This document shows, piece by piece, positions 21,741 to 31,459 of a DNA stretch of 64,000 nt. The translations under genes were made by a program, and so were the position numbers. How positions within the stretch are numbered: the first letter of the stretch is position 1; every line of letters begins with the position of its first letter. Source of the DNA: Rhizobiaceae bacterium (GTDB taxonomy: Bacteria > Pseudomonadota > Alphaproteobacteria > Rhizobiales > Rhizobiaceae); NCBI GenBank assembly GCA_017640615.1, contig JAEPQK010000002.1, positions 620,001 to 684,000 on the forward strand. Direction: 5' to 3'. The notes below the pieces were generated by a model. It had not been told where the DNA came from. It did not search any database and saw only the letters and a program-made list of their open reading frames with translations.

Positions 21741-22478
21741 TCACAGACGTCCCGCGACTGCGAGCCAGCGGTGGTCGGGGCCTTCAAAGCCGATCTGGCG
21801 CATCGCAATCATCAGCGCGAAAACCGGATCGCCGGAAGGCGGGTAGAATATTTGAAGCCCTCCGATGCCGTAGCCGAGCGGGCAGCCGCGGCTGCCGGGT
21901 ATCGCACTGTCTTCATGCACAAGTTGTGTGGTGTCGCCGTCGGTAGTGCCGATACGCGTCAGCCTGTAGCCCATGATCGCACCGAAGCCCTCGCAACCGG
22001 AAGGCGCCAGAAGCGGCACATCTTCCAGCCGGAATTCGACCGGCGCATCGATGGGCGCGAAAACCGGCCGCGGATTGACCGCCATGCGCGAGAAGTCGGC
22101 CGAAAGCTCGGTGATGGCGTTCCAGCCGGCGGTGTAGCCACGGTTTTCGCCAAGCACCGCGTCCGCAATGACCGCCTGGCCCTGAGTCTTCGCCTGGGCG
22201 CGCGCATCCGCCAGAGAGGCTGTTTCGTCTTCAATGCGCACACGGACGGGCGTGCCTGAAACGAAGGTGTCGGTCGCCGTATCGATGTAGAAGCGGTTGG
22301 CATAGGGAAAGCCCGAGCCGTCCTGCACGCCGTATTCCTCGAAGGCGAACAGGCTCCCGTCGGCGCTGAATCCCAGAATGTTCACCTCCGCAGCGTCTCC
22401 TGCATGCGCGGCTATGGGCAGAAAGAGAGTGGCCGCCAGAGCGGCCGTCTTGCGAATCATCGATGCCAGCATTGTCAT
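21741..22478 (-). CDS. DUF2259-like predicted secreted protein
   Basis: Signal peptide MLASMIRKTAALAATLFLPIAAHAGD, then 'NILGFSADGSLFAFEEYGVQDGSGFPYANRFYID'; gaggagg SD. Confidence 0.75.
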   Translation of the reverse strand: MTMLASMIRKTAALAATLFLPIAAHAGDAAEVNILGFSADGSLFAFEEYGVQDGSGFPYANRFYIDTATDTFVSGTPVRVRIEDETASLADARAQAKTQGQAVIADAVLGENRGYTAGWNAITELSADFSRMAVNPRPVFAPIDAPVEFRLEDVPLLAPSGCEGFGAIMGYRLTRIGTTDGDTTQLVHEDSAIPGSRGCPLGYGIGGLQIFYPPSGDPVFALMIAMRQIGFEGPDHRWLAVAGRL

Positions 22479-22497
22479 TCCTCCTCGTAGACGGACG

Positions 22498-23520
22498 TTA
22501 CCGGCTCGCCGCGAGCCGCTCGGTCCATACGGGCATGATATCACCGGATTCGGGAACAGCAGCATGAACCCCGCGCGCAATCGCGCGCGCCATGACCGAA
22601 CCCGCTTCGGCATAGAGGTCGATCGCGTCTTCGAAACCGGGTGTGACGCCGCTTGCACCCGTCGCCAGCGAGAACACCAGATCGCCGTCGGCCGGCGTAT
22701 GGCATGGCCAGATGGCGCGGGCAAAGCCATCATGCGCGGCCACTGCAAGCCGCTTTGCATCGGCTTTGGAAAGCACGGCGTCGGTGGCGATGATGCCAAG
22801 CGTGGTGTTGACCCCGCCCATATTCTCGTCGCGGAATTTCAGCAGCACATCCGCGGTACGTTCCGGCAGCGTAGCCGGAAGTCCGAGCCCGCCGAACTCG
22901 CTGCCGATCTCGAAGGGCGCTGCCCAGAAATGCGCGCTCTCACCCATAGTGGTCGAGCCCACGGCATTCACAGCGGCAAGCGCGGATATCGTGACGCCGT
23001 TGCGCAGAACCGCCGATGCGGAGCCAAGGCCGCCTTTCAGCCCCGCAGTCAGAGCGCCTTTGCCGGCGCCATGCGTGCCGAGTGCGAATTCGGTGGTCGC
23101 GGCAAGTGCCGCTGCATGGCCAAGTTCGCGATAGGGTGGGTAGGGCCCCCACTCCTTGTCGCCGCCATTGGTCATGTCGAACAGGATCGCGGTCGGTACG
23201 ATCGGGATGTTGATGCCGCGCACGGAAAATCCCATGCCCGCCTCGCGCAACGCCGCCTGCACGCCGGACGCCGCGTCGAGCCCGAATGCTGAACCGCCGG
23301 AGAGCACTAGGGCGTTGATGCGGTCGACGGAATTGTGCGGCTCCAAAAGGTCCGTCTCGCGCGTGCCGGGTGCGCCGCCCACCACATGAAACGAGGCAAC
23401 GGCAGGCTCGTCGCAAATGACCGCCGTCACGCCTGATTTGAGCTTCGCATCATCGGTATTGCCCACGCGCAGGCCTGCAACGTCAGTGAGGAGGTTGAGA
23501 GGTCCGGTGTTCAACGGCAA
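22498..23520 (-). CDS. P1 family peptidase (DmpA-like)
   Basis: 'NLLTDVAGLRVGNTDDAKLKSGVTAVI', 'LVLSGGSAFGLDAASGV', 'NTTLGIIATDA'. Confidence 0.88.
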   Translation of the reverse strand: MPLNTGPLNLLTDVAGLRVGNTDDAKLKSGVTAVICDEPAVASFHVVGGAPGTRETDLLEPHNSVDRINALVLSGGSAFGLDAASGVQAALREAGMGFSVRGINIPIVPTAILFDMTNGGDKEWGPYPPYRELGHAAALAATTEFALGTHGAGKGALTAGLKGGLGSASAVLRNGVTISALAAVNAVGSTTMGESAHFWAAPFEIGSEFGGLGLPATLPERTADVLLKFRDENMGGVNTTLGIIATDAVLSKADAKRLAVAAHDGFARAIWPCHTPADGDLVFSLATGASGVTPGFEDAIDLYAEAGSVMARAIARGVHAAVPESGDIMPVWTERLAASR

Positions 23521-23523
23521 TGG

Positions 23524-24600
23524 TTACTCCACGGCGACAAATTTCGTGCCGTCATAACGGAACAGCCGGTAGGGGTTTTCTGAAAGGTCGCCTTTTTCGT
23601 CGAAATTGATAGTGCCTAAGGCAGTGTCGAACGTGTCGGTATCGAGCACTTCTGCAAGCGTGCGCCCGCTGGTCTCGGCGCGGATCAGCGCCTCTACTGC
23701 GATCTCGAACGCTGCGAAGCCCGGAATAGCATACCCCTCCGGCACGATTTCGCGCTCGCGAAAGGCTTCCAGCACATCTTCAGGAGCGTCGTCTGCCGGT
23801 TCTGGCAGTCCGACCATCAGCGTGCCAGCGGCAAGCGGCACGTCGCCGGGCGCGGAGCGTAGCGTTTCGCCGGCCGCGATCGCCAGGTCGAAACCGAGTT
23901 CCTCGGCATCGCGTCCCATGATGGCGACATCCACCCGGTCGCCGCCGACCAGAACATGCGAAGCGCCGGCACGCCTCAGCCGCGCGACAAGTCCGATCTG
24001 GTTGTCCATCTGCGGGCGGTAGGTGTCGACAAAAATCGGCTGCAGCCCGGCAAGCTCGGCCGAAAGGCGAAAGCTCTCCACCAGTTCGCGCCCGTATATC
24101 GTGCCGTCGTCGACGATGGCGAAGAGCTTGTTTTGCCACGCATCGACCAGGATATCCGATATGGCCTCGCGTTCGCCGTCGGCGCGCGGCGCCAGGCGGT
24201 AGACCGGCCAGCCGGTCTTCTGCCGTTGGTCGGTCAGGCTGTTGGTGCGCACACCCGGCGTAACGACCGGGATGCCGGCCTGCTTCAGGATCGGCAGTGC
24301 TGCCTCGATCGCTTCGGTACAGATGAAACCAACGACGATGCGCACGCCGCCGGCGACCATCGCCTCGGCAGCCTGCTTGCCGCCCTCGGCTGAGCAGCTG
24401 TCGTCGGCGAAGCGCAGATTGGCCGGCGCGATGCGCCGCTCTGCCGCCGCGATCTCCGCGCCGGTGCGCAGCTGATTGCCCAGAATCTCTACCGAATCCG
24501 TAACCGGCGCTACGATGCCGATGGTCTGCGCCATTGCCGGCGCGGCAAAAATCGCGGCAACAAGGGCAAGAAATTGGATTGCGGGCAGGGATATGCGCAT
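23524..24600 (-). CDS. Branched-chain amino acid-type ABC transporter substrate-binding protein
   Basis: Signal peptide plus 'IGIVAPVTDSVEILGNQLRTGAEIAAAE', 'LFAIVDDGTIYGRELVESF' Leu/Ile/Val-binding fold. Confidence 0.85.
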   Translation of the reverse strand: MRISLPAIQFLALVAAIFAAPAMAQTIGIVAPVTDSVEILGNQLRTGAEIAAAERRIAPANLRFADDSCSAEGGKQAAEAMVAGGVRIVVGFICTEAIEAALPILKQAGIPVVTPGVRTNSLTDQRQKTGWPVYRLAPRADGEREAISDILVDAWQNKLFAIVDDGTIYGRELVESFRLSAELAGLQPIFVDTYRPQMDNQIGLVARLRRAGASHVLVGGDRVDVAIMGRDAEELGFDLAIAAGETLRSAPGDVPLAAGTLMVGLPEPADDAPEDVLEAFREREIVPEGYAIPGFAAFEIAVEALIRAETSGRTLAEVLDTDTFDTALGTINFDEKGDLSENPYRLFRYDGTKFVAVE

Positions 24601-24773
24601 GGGCGCAATCTACGGGCATGCGCTGAAAAGTGAACACGCAATCGCCGATTGTCGCGATTTCTACCCTGAATGCCGATCAGACAGCTGAAATGGTCTGCAG
24701 CCTGCGTCGACACTGAGCTTGTGACAGGTGGGGCTGGCACTATATAGCGGGCTAGGAAATTCAGGGGTTTGGT

Positions 24774-25268
24774 TTGCTGAAAGACACTGCCGTCGAGCCG
24801 CGCATTTATCGCGACGCTATGGCCCGCTTCGCCGGCGCTGTGCATGTCGTGACGACCGACGGCGAAGCCGGCCGGCGCGGCGTCACCGTCATCGCCGCCT
24901 GTTCGGTCTCCGACGGGCCGCCAACGATTCTGGTCTGCCTTAACCGTGAAAATGAGGCGAACGATCTGTTTCGCGACAATGGCGTCTTTTCGCTGAACAC
25001 GCTGACCGACGCACAAAAGTCGCTGGCCGATGCATTTTCAGGCCTGACCGGGCTGTCGCAGGATCAGCGATTTGCGCTTGGGAACTGGGAGGCCGTTTCC
25101 ACCGGCGCGCCGGTGCTCAAGGACGCCGCGGCCGCTTTCGACTGCGATCTGGTCGACGCCAAGGATCTTGCTACGCATCGCGTCCTTTTCGGTCGTGTGC
25201 GTGCGGTACGGATAGGTGATAGCCTCAGCCCGCTGATCTATTACAACCGCGCCTACCGCCTGCTTTGA
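24774..25268 (+). CDS. Flavin reductase family protein
   Basis: 'RFAGAVHVVTTDGEAGRRGVTVIAACSVSDGPPTILVCLNRENEANDLFRDNGVFSLNTL'. TTG start. Confidence 0.88.
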   Translation: MLKDTAVEPRIYRDAMARFAGAVHVVTTDGEAGRRGVTVIAACSVSDGPPTILVCLNRENEANDLFRDNGVFSLNTLTDAQKSLADAFSGLTGLSQDQRFALGNWEAVSTGAPVLKDAAAAFDCDLVDAKDLATHRVLFGRVRAVRIGDSLSPLIYYNRAYRLL

Positions 25269-25276
25269 AGGAAAAC

Positions 25277-26194
25277 ATGGCGAACCAACTGCCGGCCACG
25301 ATCGACGACACGCTCACAATGCTGGAAGGCGCCGGCTATGTCGCCGACCGTTCATTGGCGACCGTGCTCTTTCTGGCATTGCGCATGGGACGGCCGCTCT
25401 TTCTGGAAGGCGAGGCCGGCGTCGGAAAAACCGAGATCGCCAAGGTTCTTTCCGCAGCGCTCGATCGGCCGCTGATCCGCCTGCAATGCTACGAAGGGCT
25501 CGACGTTTCCTCGGCCGTCTACGAGTGGAACTATGCCGCCCAGATGATCGAAATCCGCATGGAAGAGGCAGCGGGCGATGTCGACCGGCGCGAGATGGAA
25601 CGCAATGTCTTTTCGGAGAAATATCTCATCCGAAGGCCGGTACTCGAGGCGCTGGATGGCGAACCCGGCCGCGCGCCGGTGTTCCTGATCGATGAACTCG
25701 ACCGCACGGACGAGGCGTTCGAGGCGTTCCTGCTGGAGATATTGTCGGACTTCCAGGTCACGATACCCGAACTCGGCACGATCAAGGCCAATGAGCCGCC
25801 GATAGTGATCGTCACCACCAATCGCACGCGCGAAATCCACGACGCATTGAAGCGGCGCTGCCTTTATCATTGGGTCGATTACCCGGATGCCGCGCGCGAA
25901 CTCGACATCGTGTCGCTGAAGGTGCCGCAGGCCAATCAGCGGCTCTCGCGCGAAGTGGTGCATTTCGTGCAGAAATTGCGTGAACTCGACCTCTTCAAGG
26001 CGCCGGGCGTTGCCGAAACGATCGACTGGGCCGGCGCGCTGACGGAGCTCGACAAGATCGCGCTCGATCCCGAAACCGTTTCGGATACGATCGGCGTGCT
26101 CTTGAAATATCAGGACGATATCGCCCGCATTGGCGAGGGCGAAGGGCGGCGTATCCTCGACGACGTGAAGGCCGAACTGGCGGCCGCGCAATAG
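25277..26194 (+). CDS. MoxR family AAA+ ATPase (CoxD-like)
   Basis: Walker A 'LEGEAGVGKTEIAKVL', Walker B 'VFLIDELDRTDEAFEAFLLE'. Confidence 0.9.
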   Translation: MANQLPATIDDTLTMLEGAGYVADRSLATVLFLALRMGRPLFLEGEAGVGKTEIAKVLSAALDRPLIRLQCYEGLDVSSAVYEWNYAAQMIEIRMEEAAGDVDRREMERNVFSEKYLIRRPVLEALDGEPGRAPVFLIDELDRTDEAFEAFLLEILSDFQVTIPELGTIKANEPPIVIVTTNRTREIHDALKRRCLYHWVDYPDAARELDIVSLKVPQANQRLSREVVHFVQKLRELDLFKAPGVAETIDWAGALTELDKIALDPETVSDTIGVLLKYQDDIARIGEGEGRRILDDVKAELAAAQ

Positions 26195-26202
26195 GCCGGG
26201 CC

Positions 26203-27453
26203 GTGGCCGATACCGCAACCCACGACACCGCGAAGGCGGACGGGCGCATTGCCGACAACATCGTCTATTTCGCGCGCACGCTGCGCAAAGCCGGCATGCG
26301 CGTCGGCCCGGCCTCTGTGGTCGAGGCGATCGACGCCGTACTGGCGGCGGGCATTGGCACGCGCGACGACTTCTACTGGACCCTGCATGCCGTGCTGGTG
26401 AAACGCCGCGAAGACCGCCCGGTCTTCGACGAGGCCTTCCGGCTGTTCTGGCGTTCGCGCGAATTGATCGAGAAGATGCTGGCGATGTTTTCCCCGGTCG
26501 CACCCGACACGCGCGAGCGCGAAAAGCAGCGCGCAGCAGAATCGCGTGTCGCCAATGCGCTGTTTTCCGGGCAGGAGAACCGGCGCGAGGACGAAGCGCC
26601 GCAGATCGATATCGACGCGCGCTTTACCGTGTCGGGCCGTGAAGTTCTGCGCGATAAGGACTTCGCGCAAATGACTGCCGAGGAACTGGCTGACGCCCGG
26701 CGCGCGATCACCGAGCTGAGGTTGCCGGTCGATAAGGTGAGCACCCGCCGCTTTCAGCCGAACCCGCGGGGCAGACGTGTCGATCCGCGTGCGACGATGC
26801 GTTCGGCTCTGCGCACCGGCGGCGATCTGATCATCCCGCGGTTTCGCTCGGTGCGTACCGTGCAACCGCCATTGGTTGTGCTGGCCGACATCTCCGGCTC
26901 CATGAGCCAGTACACGCGCATTTTCCTGCATTTCATGCATGCGCTTTCGGAAAAGCGGCGGCGCGTGCACACTTTCGTTTTCGGAACGCGGCTCACCAAT
27001 CTGACGCGCCAGCTCAGGCATCGCGACCCGGACGAGGCGCTGGAGCAGGCCTCCGCAGCGGTTGAAGACTGGTCCGGCGGCACCCGCATCGGCGACACGC
27101 TGCATGAGTTCAACCGGGTCTGGTCGCGCCGGGTACTTTCGCAAGGCGCGGTGGTTCTGCTCATCACCGACGGGCTCGAGCGCGACGACCCGGAAGGGCT
27201 GGAAGCCGCGATGGAACGACTTCACAAATCCTGCCGCCGGCTGGTGTGGCTGAACCCGCTGCTGCGTTTCGACGGCTTCGAGCCGCGTGCGCGCGGTGTG
27301 CAGGCGATGCTTCCGCATGTAGACGAGTTGCGGGCGGTACATTCGCTCGATGCGCTGTCTGACCTATGCGCCTCGCTGTCGGACACACATGGTCCGGCCG
27401 ATACAAGCCGCTGGCAGGGGCTTGGCAACCGGGCAGCCGCCACACCATATTGA
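26203..27453 (+). CDS. VWA domain-containing protein (CoxE-like)
   Basis: MIDAS-like 'VVLADISGSMSQYTRIFLHFMHAL'; follows the MoxR gene. Confidence 0.9.
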   Translation: MADTATHDTAKADGRIADNIVYFARTLRKAGMRVGPASVVEAIDAVLAAGIGTRDDFYWTLHAVLVKRREDRPVFDEAFRLFWRSRELIEKMLAMFSPVAPDTREREKQRAAESRVANALFSGQENRREDEAPQIDIDARFTVSGREVLRDKDFAQMTAEELADARRAITELRLPVDKVSTRRFQPNPRGRRVDPRATMRSALRTGGDLIIPRFRSVRTVQPPLVVLADISGSMSQYTRIFLHFMHALSEKRRRVHTFVFGTRLTNLTRQLRHRDPDEALEQASAAVEDWSGGTRIGDTLHEFNRVWSRRVLSQGAVVLLITDGLERDDPEGLEAAMERLHKSCRRLVWLNPLLRFDGFEPRARGVQAMLPHVDELRAVHSLDALSDLCASLSDTHGPADTSRWQGLGNRAAATPY

Positions 27454-27470
27454 GGGCTCGGGAGAGCGCC

Positions 27471-27809
27471 ATGGAAGCCAACAGAGCAGCCAACGAACAT
27501 CTGGACCCGTTGCAGGTGGCGGAGACCTGGAAGGGCGGCGGGCGTAATGTCGCCATCGCCACCGTCATGGAAACCTGGGGCTCCGCGCCTCGGCCAACCG
27601 GCAGCCAACTCGTCATCGACAGCGAGGGCAATTTCCATGGCTCCGTTTCGGGCGGCTGTGTCGAAGGCGCGGTCATCACCGAGGCGGTCGATGTGATCGA
27701 GACCGGCGAGGCGCGCATGCTCGAATTCGGCGTCGCCGATGAAACCGCCTGGCGCGTAGGCCTGTCCTGCGGCGGCCGCATCAAGGTTTTTGTCGAGCGC
27801 CTGGGCTGA
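27471..27809 (+). CDS. XdhC/CoxI family protein, N-terminal domain only
   Basis: 'ATVMETWGSAPRPTGSQLVIDSEGNFHGSVSGGCVEGAV'. Confidence 0.88.
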   Translation: MEANRAANEHLDPLQVAETWKGGGRNVAIATVMETWGSAPRPTGSQLVIDSEGNFHGSVSGGCVEGAVITEAVDVIETGEARMLEFGVADETAWRVGLSCGGRIKVFVERLG

Positions 27810-27815
27810 TCCGCG

Positions 27816-28526
27816 ATGGACCTCGCGCTTTTGAAAGAACTCAATGCCGAGCGCGCCGCGCGCCGCGCAGCCATCCTGGTCACCGATGTTGCAGATGGCG
27901 CAGGCCAACTGGTGCGTGAGGGCGACGAAATTTCCGGCGAACTCGGCGAGGCCGTTCAGCGCGCGTTCCGTTCCGGTAAATCGGGTTTGACCGAAATCGA
28001 TGGACGCGAACTCTTCCTCAATGTGCATGTGCCGCCGCCGCGCCTGGTGGTGATCGGAGCCGTGCATATCAGCCAGGCGCTTGCGCCGATGGCGAAGATT
28101 GCCGGCTTTGATATGGCGGTCATCGACCCGCGCACGGCCTTTGCCACCGAAGAGCGCTTTGCCGACGTCGCGTTGCACGCCGAATGGCCGGAGGATGCGC
28201 TGAAAAACAATCCGCTCGACGCATACACCGCGCTCGCCGCATTGACCCATGACCCGAAGATCGACGATTTTCCGCTGACGGCTGCGTTGAAGGCAGGTTG
28301 TTTCTATGTCGGTGCACTGGGCAGCCGGAAAACACATGCCAAGCGCCTCGAGCGGTTGAAGGAAGGCGGCCTGTCGGACGCCGAACTCAAACGCATACAC
28401 GCACCGATCGGTCTCGATATCGCAGCGGCAAGCCCAGCCGAGATCGCCGTCGCGACGCTTGCGCAGATCATCGAAGCCTTGCGCAAGCGCGATCTGGCAG
28501 ACGGATTGCGCATGAGGGCGGCATGA
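27816..28526 (+). CDS. XdhC family protein, C-terminal (Rossmann) domain
   Basis: 'RLVVIGAVHISQALAPMAKIAGFDMAVIDPRTAFATEERF', 'YVGALGSRKTHAKRLERL', 'IHAPIGLDIAAASPAEIAVATLAQI'. Confidence 0.88.
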   Translation: MDLALLKELNAERAARRAAILVTDVADGAGQLVREGDEISGELGEAVQRAFRSGKSGLTEIDGRELFLNVHVPPPRLVVIGAVHISQALAPMAKIAGFDMAVIDPRTAFATEERFADVALHAEWPEDALKNNPLDAYTALAALTHDPKIDDFPLTAALKAGCFYVGALGSRKTHAKRLERLKEGGLSDAELKRIHAPIGLDIAAASPAEIAVATLAQIIEALRKRDLADGLRMRAA

Positions 28527-30130
28527 AATTCGGGCCTTGCCCGGTCTCCGACGCGGAAGGAACGATCCTCGCGCATTCCATCCAGCTAGGCGGCAAGCGC
28601 CTGCGCAAGGCGCATCTGCTGGGTGCGGAAGATATTGCAGCGCTGCAAGCAGCTGGCGTCTCGTCCGTAACCGTGGCGCAAATTGAGGCCAGCGACGTTC
28701 CCGAGGACGAAGCTGCGAGGCGGATCGCCGCCGCGCTTCGCGTTGCAGGCGTGGAGGTGCGTGACGCCTCCACCGGCAGGGTCAATCTTTATGCAGCCGC
28801 TGCCGGCGTTTTTGCCGTCAAGAAAGCGCTGATCGATGCGCTGAACGCTATCGACCCGGCGATTACGGTTGCGACCCTGGCTGATTATTCCGCCGTCGAG
28901 GCCGGGCAGATGGTCGCGACTGTGAAGATCATTCCCTATGCCGTCGATGGCGCACTGGTCAAAGCGGCTGAAACCAAAGCCGGCGAGGGGGCCGCCTTCG
29001 CGGTTCATCCGTTCCGCGCACTCAAGGTCGGGCTGGTGCAGACCGAGTTGGCCGGGACCAAAGCGACCGTATTGCCCAAGACGGCCGAATTGACCGCCGC
29101 CCGGCTGGCGCGATCCGACAGCGAAATCACGGCGGAGCGGCGGACCCCGCATGAGGCCGCAGCCCTTGCCGAAGCGCTCAAACCACTCGCCGCAGAGAAC
29201 GATCTCGTTATCGCCTTTGGCGCGTCCGCCGTCAGCGACGAGGACGACGTCATTCCGGCCGCGATCCGCTTGGCGGGTGGCCGCGTCGAACGCACAGGTA
29301 TGCCGGTCGATCCCGGAAATCTGCTCGTCATTGGCGAACTCGACGGCAAGCCGATGCTCGGCGCACCGGGCTGCGCCCGCAGCCCCAAGGAAAACGGGTT
29401 CGATTGGGTGCTGGACCGCATTGCGGCTGGGTTGGAGGTCACTTCGGCGGACATTGCCGACATGGGCGTTGGCGGGCTGCTTGCCGAGATTCCCTCCCGG
29501 CCTCAGCCACGCGAAACACGCCGTGCACGCCAACTGGAAATTGGCGGAGTGCTGCTCGCAGCCGGCAGATCGAGCCGAATGGGCGCTCACAACAAGCTGC
29601 TGGCACAGTTTGATGGCGAGGCGCTCGTGCATCGCAGTGCGCGCACGCTGGTCGAGGCCGGGTTGCGCGACGCCGTTGCCGTGCTTGGCCATCAGGCAGA
29701 CGAGGTCGGCGCTGCAATCGCCGGCACCGGTATCCGCACGGTCGAAAACCCGCAATACGCCACGGGCATCGCGAGTTCATTGGCCACCGGCATCCGCACC
29801 CTGAGTGACAGCGTGGACGCCGCGATCATTGTTTTGGCCGACATGCCGTCGGTCACCGCAGCCGACATCGGCAAGCTTGTCGAAGCGTTTCGAGCGCATC
29901 ACGGCGCTGCAATCGTCCGCGCCACCGCGTCGGGCCAGCGCGGCAACCCCGTCATCCTGCCGCGATCGCTGTTTGCCGAGATCGAAGCGCTGCAAGGCGA
30001 TACCGGTGCGCGTCACATCATCGAAAACAGCGATCTCGAGGTGATCGACGTCGAAATCGGCGAGGCTGCGCGCGTCGATGTGGATACACCCGAGGCGCTT
30101 AGGGCCGCTGGCGGTGTGATCGAAGACTAG
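28523..30130 (+). CDS. Fused molybdopterin-binding domain + MobA/MocA-like nucleotidyltransferase
   Basis: N-terminal MoCF-biosynthesis-like segment, C-terminal 'GGVLLAAGRSSRMGAHNKLLAQFDGEALVHRSA'. ATGA overlap with the upstream gene. Confidence 0.85.
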   Translation: MKFGPCPVSDAEGTILAHSIQLGGKRLRKAHLLGAEDIAALQAAGVSSVTVAQIEASDVPEDEAARRIAAALRVAGVEVRDASTGRVNLYAAAAGVFAVKKALIDALNAIDPAITVATLADYSAVEAGQMVATVKIIPYAVDGALVKAAETKAGEGAAFAVHPFRALKVGLVQTELAGTKATVLPKTAELTAARLARSDSEITAERRTPHEAAALAEALKPLAAENDLVIAFGASAVSDEDDVIPAAIRLAGGRVERTGMPVDPGNLLVIGELDGKPMLGAPGCARSPKENGFDWVLDRIAAGLEVTSADIADMGVGGLLAEIPSRPQPRETRRARQLEIGGVLLAAGRSSRMGAHNKLLAQFDGEALVHRSARTLVEAGLRDAVAVLGHQADEVGAAIAGTGIRTVENPQYATGIASSLATGIRTLSDSVDAAIIVLADMPSVTAADIGKLVEAFRAHHGAAIVRATASGQRGNPVILPRSLFAEIEALQGDTGARHIIENSDLEVIDVEIGEAARVDVDTPEALRAAGGVIED

Positions 30131-30163
30131 CCGCGCGTCTCATGAAATGCTTACCCTAGCGCC

Positions 30164-31030
30164 ATGAATCGCTTGCTCCTCTCCGCGCTTGTCCTGTTCT
30201 TTTCAACTGCACTGGCCGCGGCGCAGCTATTGCCGCCGCACAAGGACAATCTCTTTGCCTATCCCGGCCTGCTTACGGTGGAAGACGATGGCGGTTACCG
30301 CGTCGTCGACTATGACGAAATGCGTGACATTAACGGTCGCGACCAGACTCCGGAGCGGCGGGTGCACAGCAAGTACATCTCGACCGGCGTACGCCGCGAG
30401 CAGCACGATCTGATCGCAGAGACGTCGGCTGGCAAGGTACGCCACATCGCGGTCGGTACCTCGCGTCGTGCGAGCGTCATAGTTGTCTACTTGCACGGGC
30501 AGGGCGGCAGCCGCCGGCAGGGCGCTGATGACTTCACGTTTGGCGGCAACTTCAACCGTATCAAGAACCTGGTGCACAATGCGCGGGGGCTCTACCTTTC
30601 GCCAGATTTCAGCGATTTCGGCGAAAAAGGCGCGGCCGAGATCAAGGCGCTGCTGTCGATTTACATGCGTGCCTCGCCTGCGGCTGAGGTGGTGTTTGCC
30701 TGCGGTTCGATGGGGGGCGCGCTCTGCTGGCGCTTTGCTCGCGATCCCGATATGGCGCCCAGGCTCGGCGGGCTCATGCTGCTGGGCTCGCTGTGGGACG
30801 GCGACTTTACCGGCAGTGCCGCGTTCCGCCGCTCCGTGCCGGTGTTTCTCGGTCATGGCAGCCGCGACAGCGTATTTCCCATCGAGAAAATGGAAGCGTT
30901 TTATCGCTCCGTGCGGAAGGCGCAGCCCGGCTATCCGATCCGCATGGTGCGCTTCGAAACCGGCAGCCATGGCACGCCGATCCGCATGACCGACTGGCGC
31001 GAGACGATCAACTGGATGCTCGCGCAATAG
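30164..31030 (+). CDS. Secreted alpha/beta hydrolase-like protein
   Basis: Signal peptide MNRLLLSALVLFFSTALAAAQ; 'VIVVYLHGQGGSRRQGADDF', 'VFACGSMGGALCWRFA'. Confidence 0.72.
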   Translation: MNRLLLSALVLFFSTALAAAQLLPPHKDNLFAYPGLLTVEDDGGYRVVDYDEMRDINGRDQTPERRVHSKYISTGVRREQHDLIAETSAGKVRHIAVGTSRRASVIVVYLHGQGGSRRQGADDFTFGGNFNRIKNLVHNARGLYLSPDFSDFGEKGAAEIKALLSIYMRASPAAEVVFACGSMGGALCWRFARDPDMAPRLGGLMLLGSLWDGDFTGSAAFRRSVPVFLGHGSRDSVFPIEKMEAFYRSVRKAQPGYPIRMVRFETGSHGTPIRMTDWRETINWMLAQ

Positions 31031-31042
31031 CTGGAGGCTTGA

Positions 31043-31456
31043 ATGTTCGTTGACCCGACACGCGAGATGTTCGGCAAGTTCCGGCGGCTCGCAGAGGAAG
31101 GCCCGATCCACATGCTCAATCTCGTGCGGTTGCGCGACAAGGCGGAATATGCGGATGGAACGAAAGCAACCGGCGCGGAAGCCTATGCGGCCTACGGGCG
31201 CGAGAGTGGGCCGATTTTTCGCCGTGTCGGTGGACGCATCGCCTGGTCGGGCGATTTCAGGCTGATGCTGATTGGGCCAGAGGAAGAGCACTGGGATATC
31301 TGCTTCATCGCCGAATATCCGAGTGGCGCGGCCTTCGTGGAAATGGTGAAAGACCGCGATTACCAGAAGGCAGTGCGCCACCGGCAGGCGGCGGTTCTGG
31401 ATTCAAGGCTCATCCGCATGGCGCCACGCAATTCAGGCGCCGGCTTCGGAGAATAG
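31043..31456 (+). CDS. DUF1330 domain-containing protein
   Basis: 'GPIHMLNLVRLRDKAEYADG...GAEAYAAYGRESGPIFRRVGGRIAWSGD'. Confidence 0.82.
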   Translation: MFVDPTREMFGKFRRLAEEGPIHMLNLVRLRDKAEYADGTKATGAEAYAAYGRESGPIFRRVGGRIAWSGDFRLMLIGPEEEHWDICFIAEYPSGAAFVEMVKDRDYQKAVRHRQAAVLDSRLIRMAPRNSGAGFGE

Positions 31457-31459
31457 GCG

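Noticed and set aside
26110-27342. 410 aa - strand ORF opposite the VWA gene
   Set aside because: Antisense shadow ORF; sense strand has a clear MIDAS protein.
28586-29755. 389 aa - strand ORF opposite the molybdopterin/MobA fusion gene
   Set aside because: Antisense shadow ORF with no family signature.
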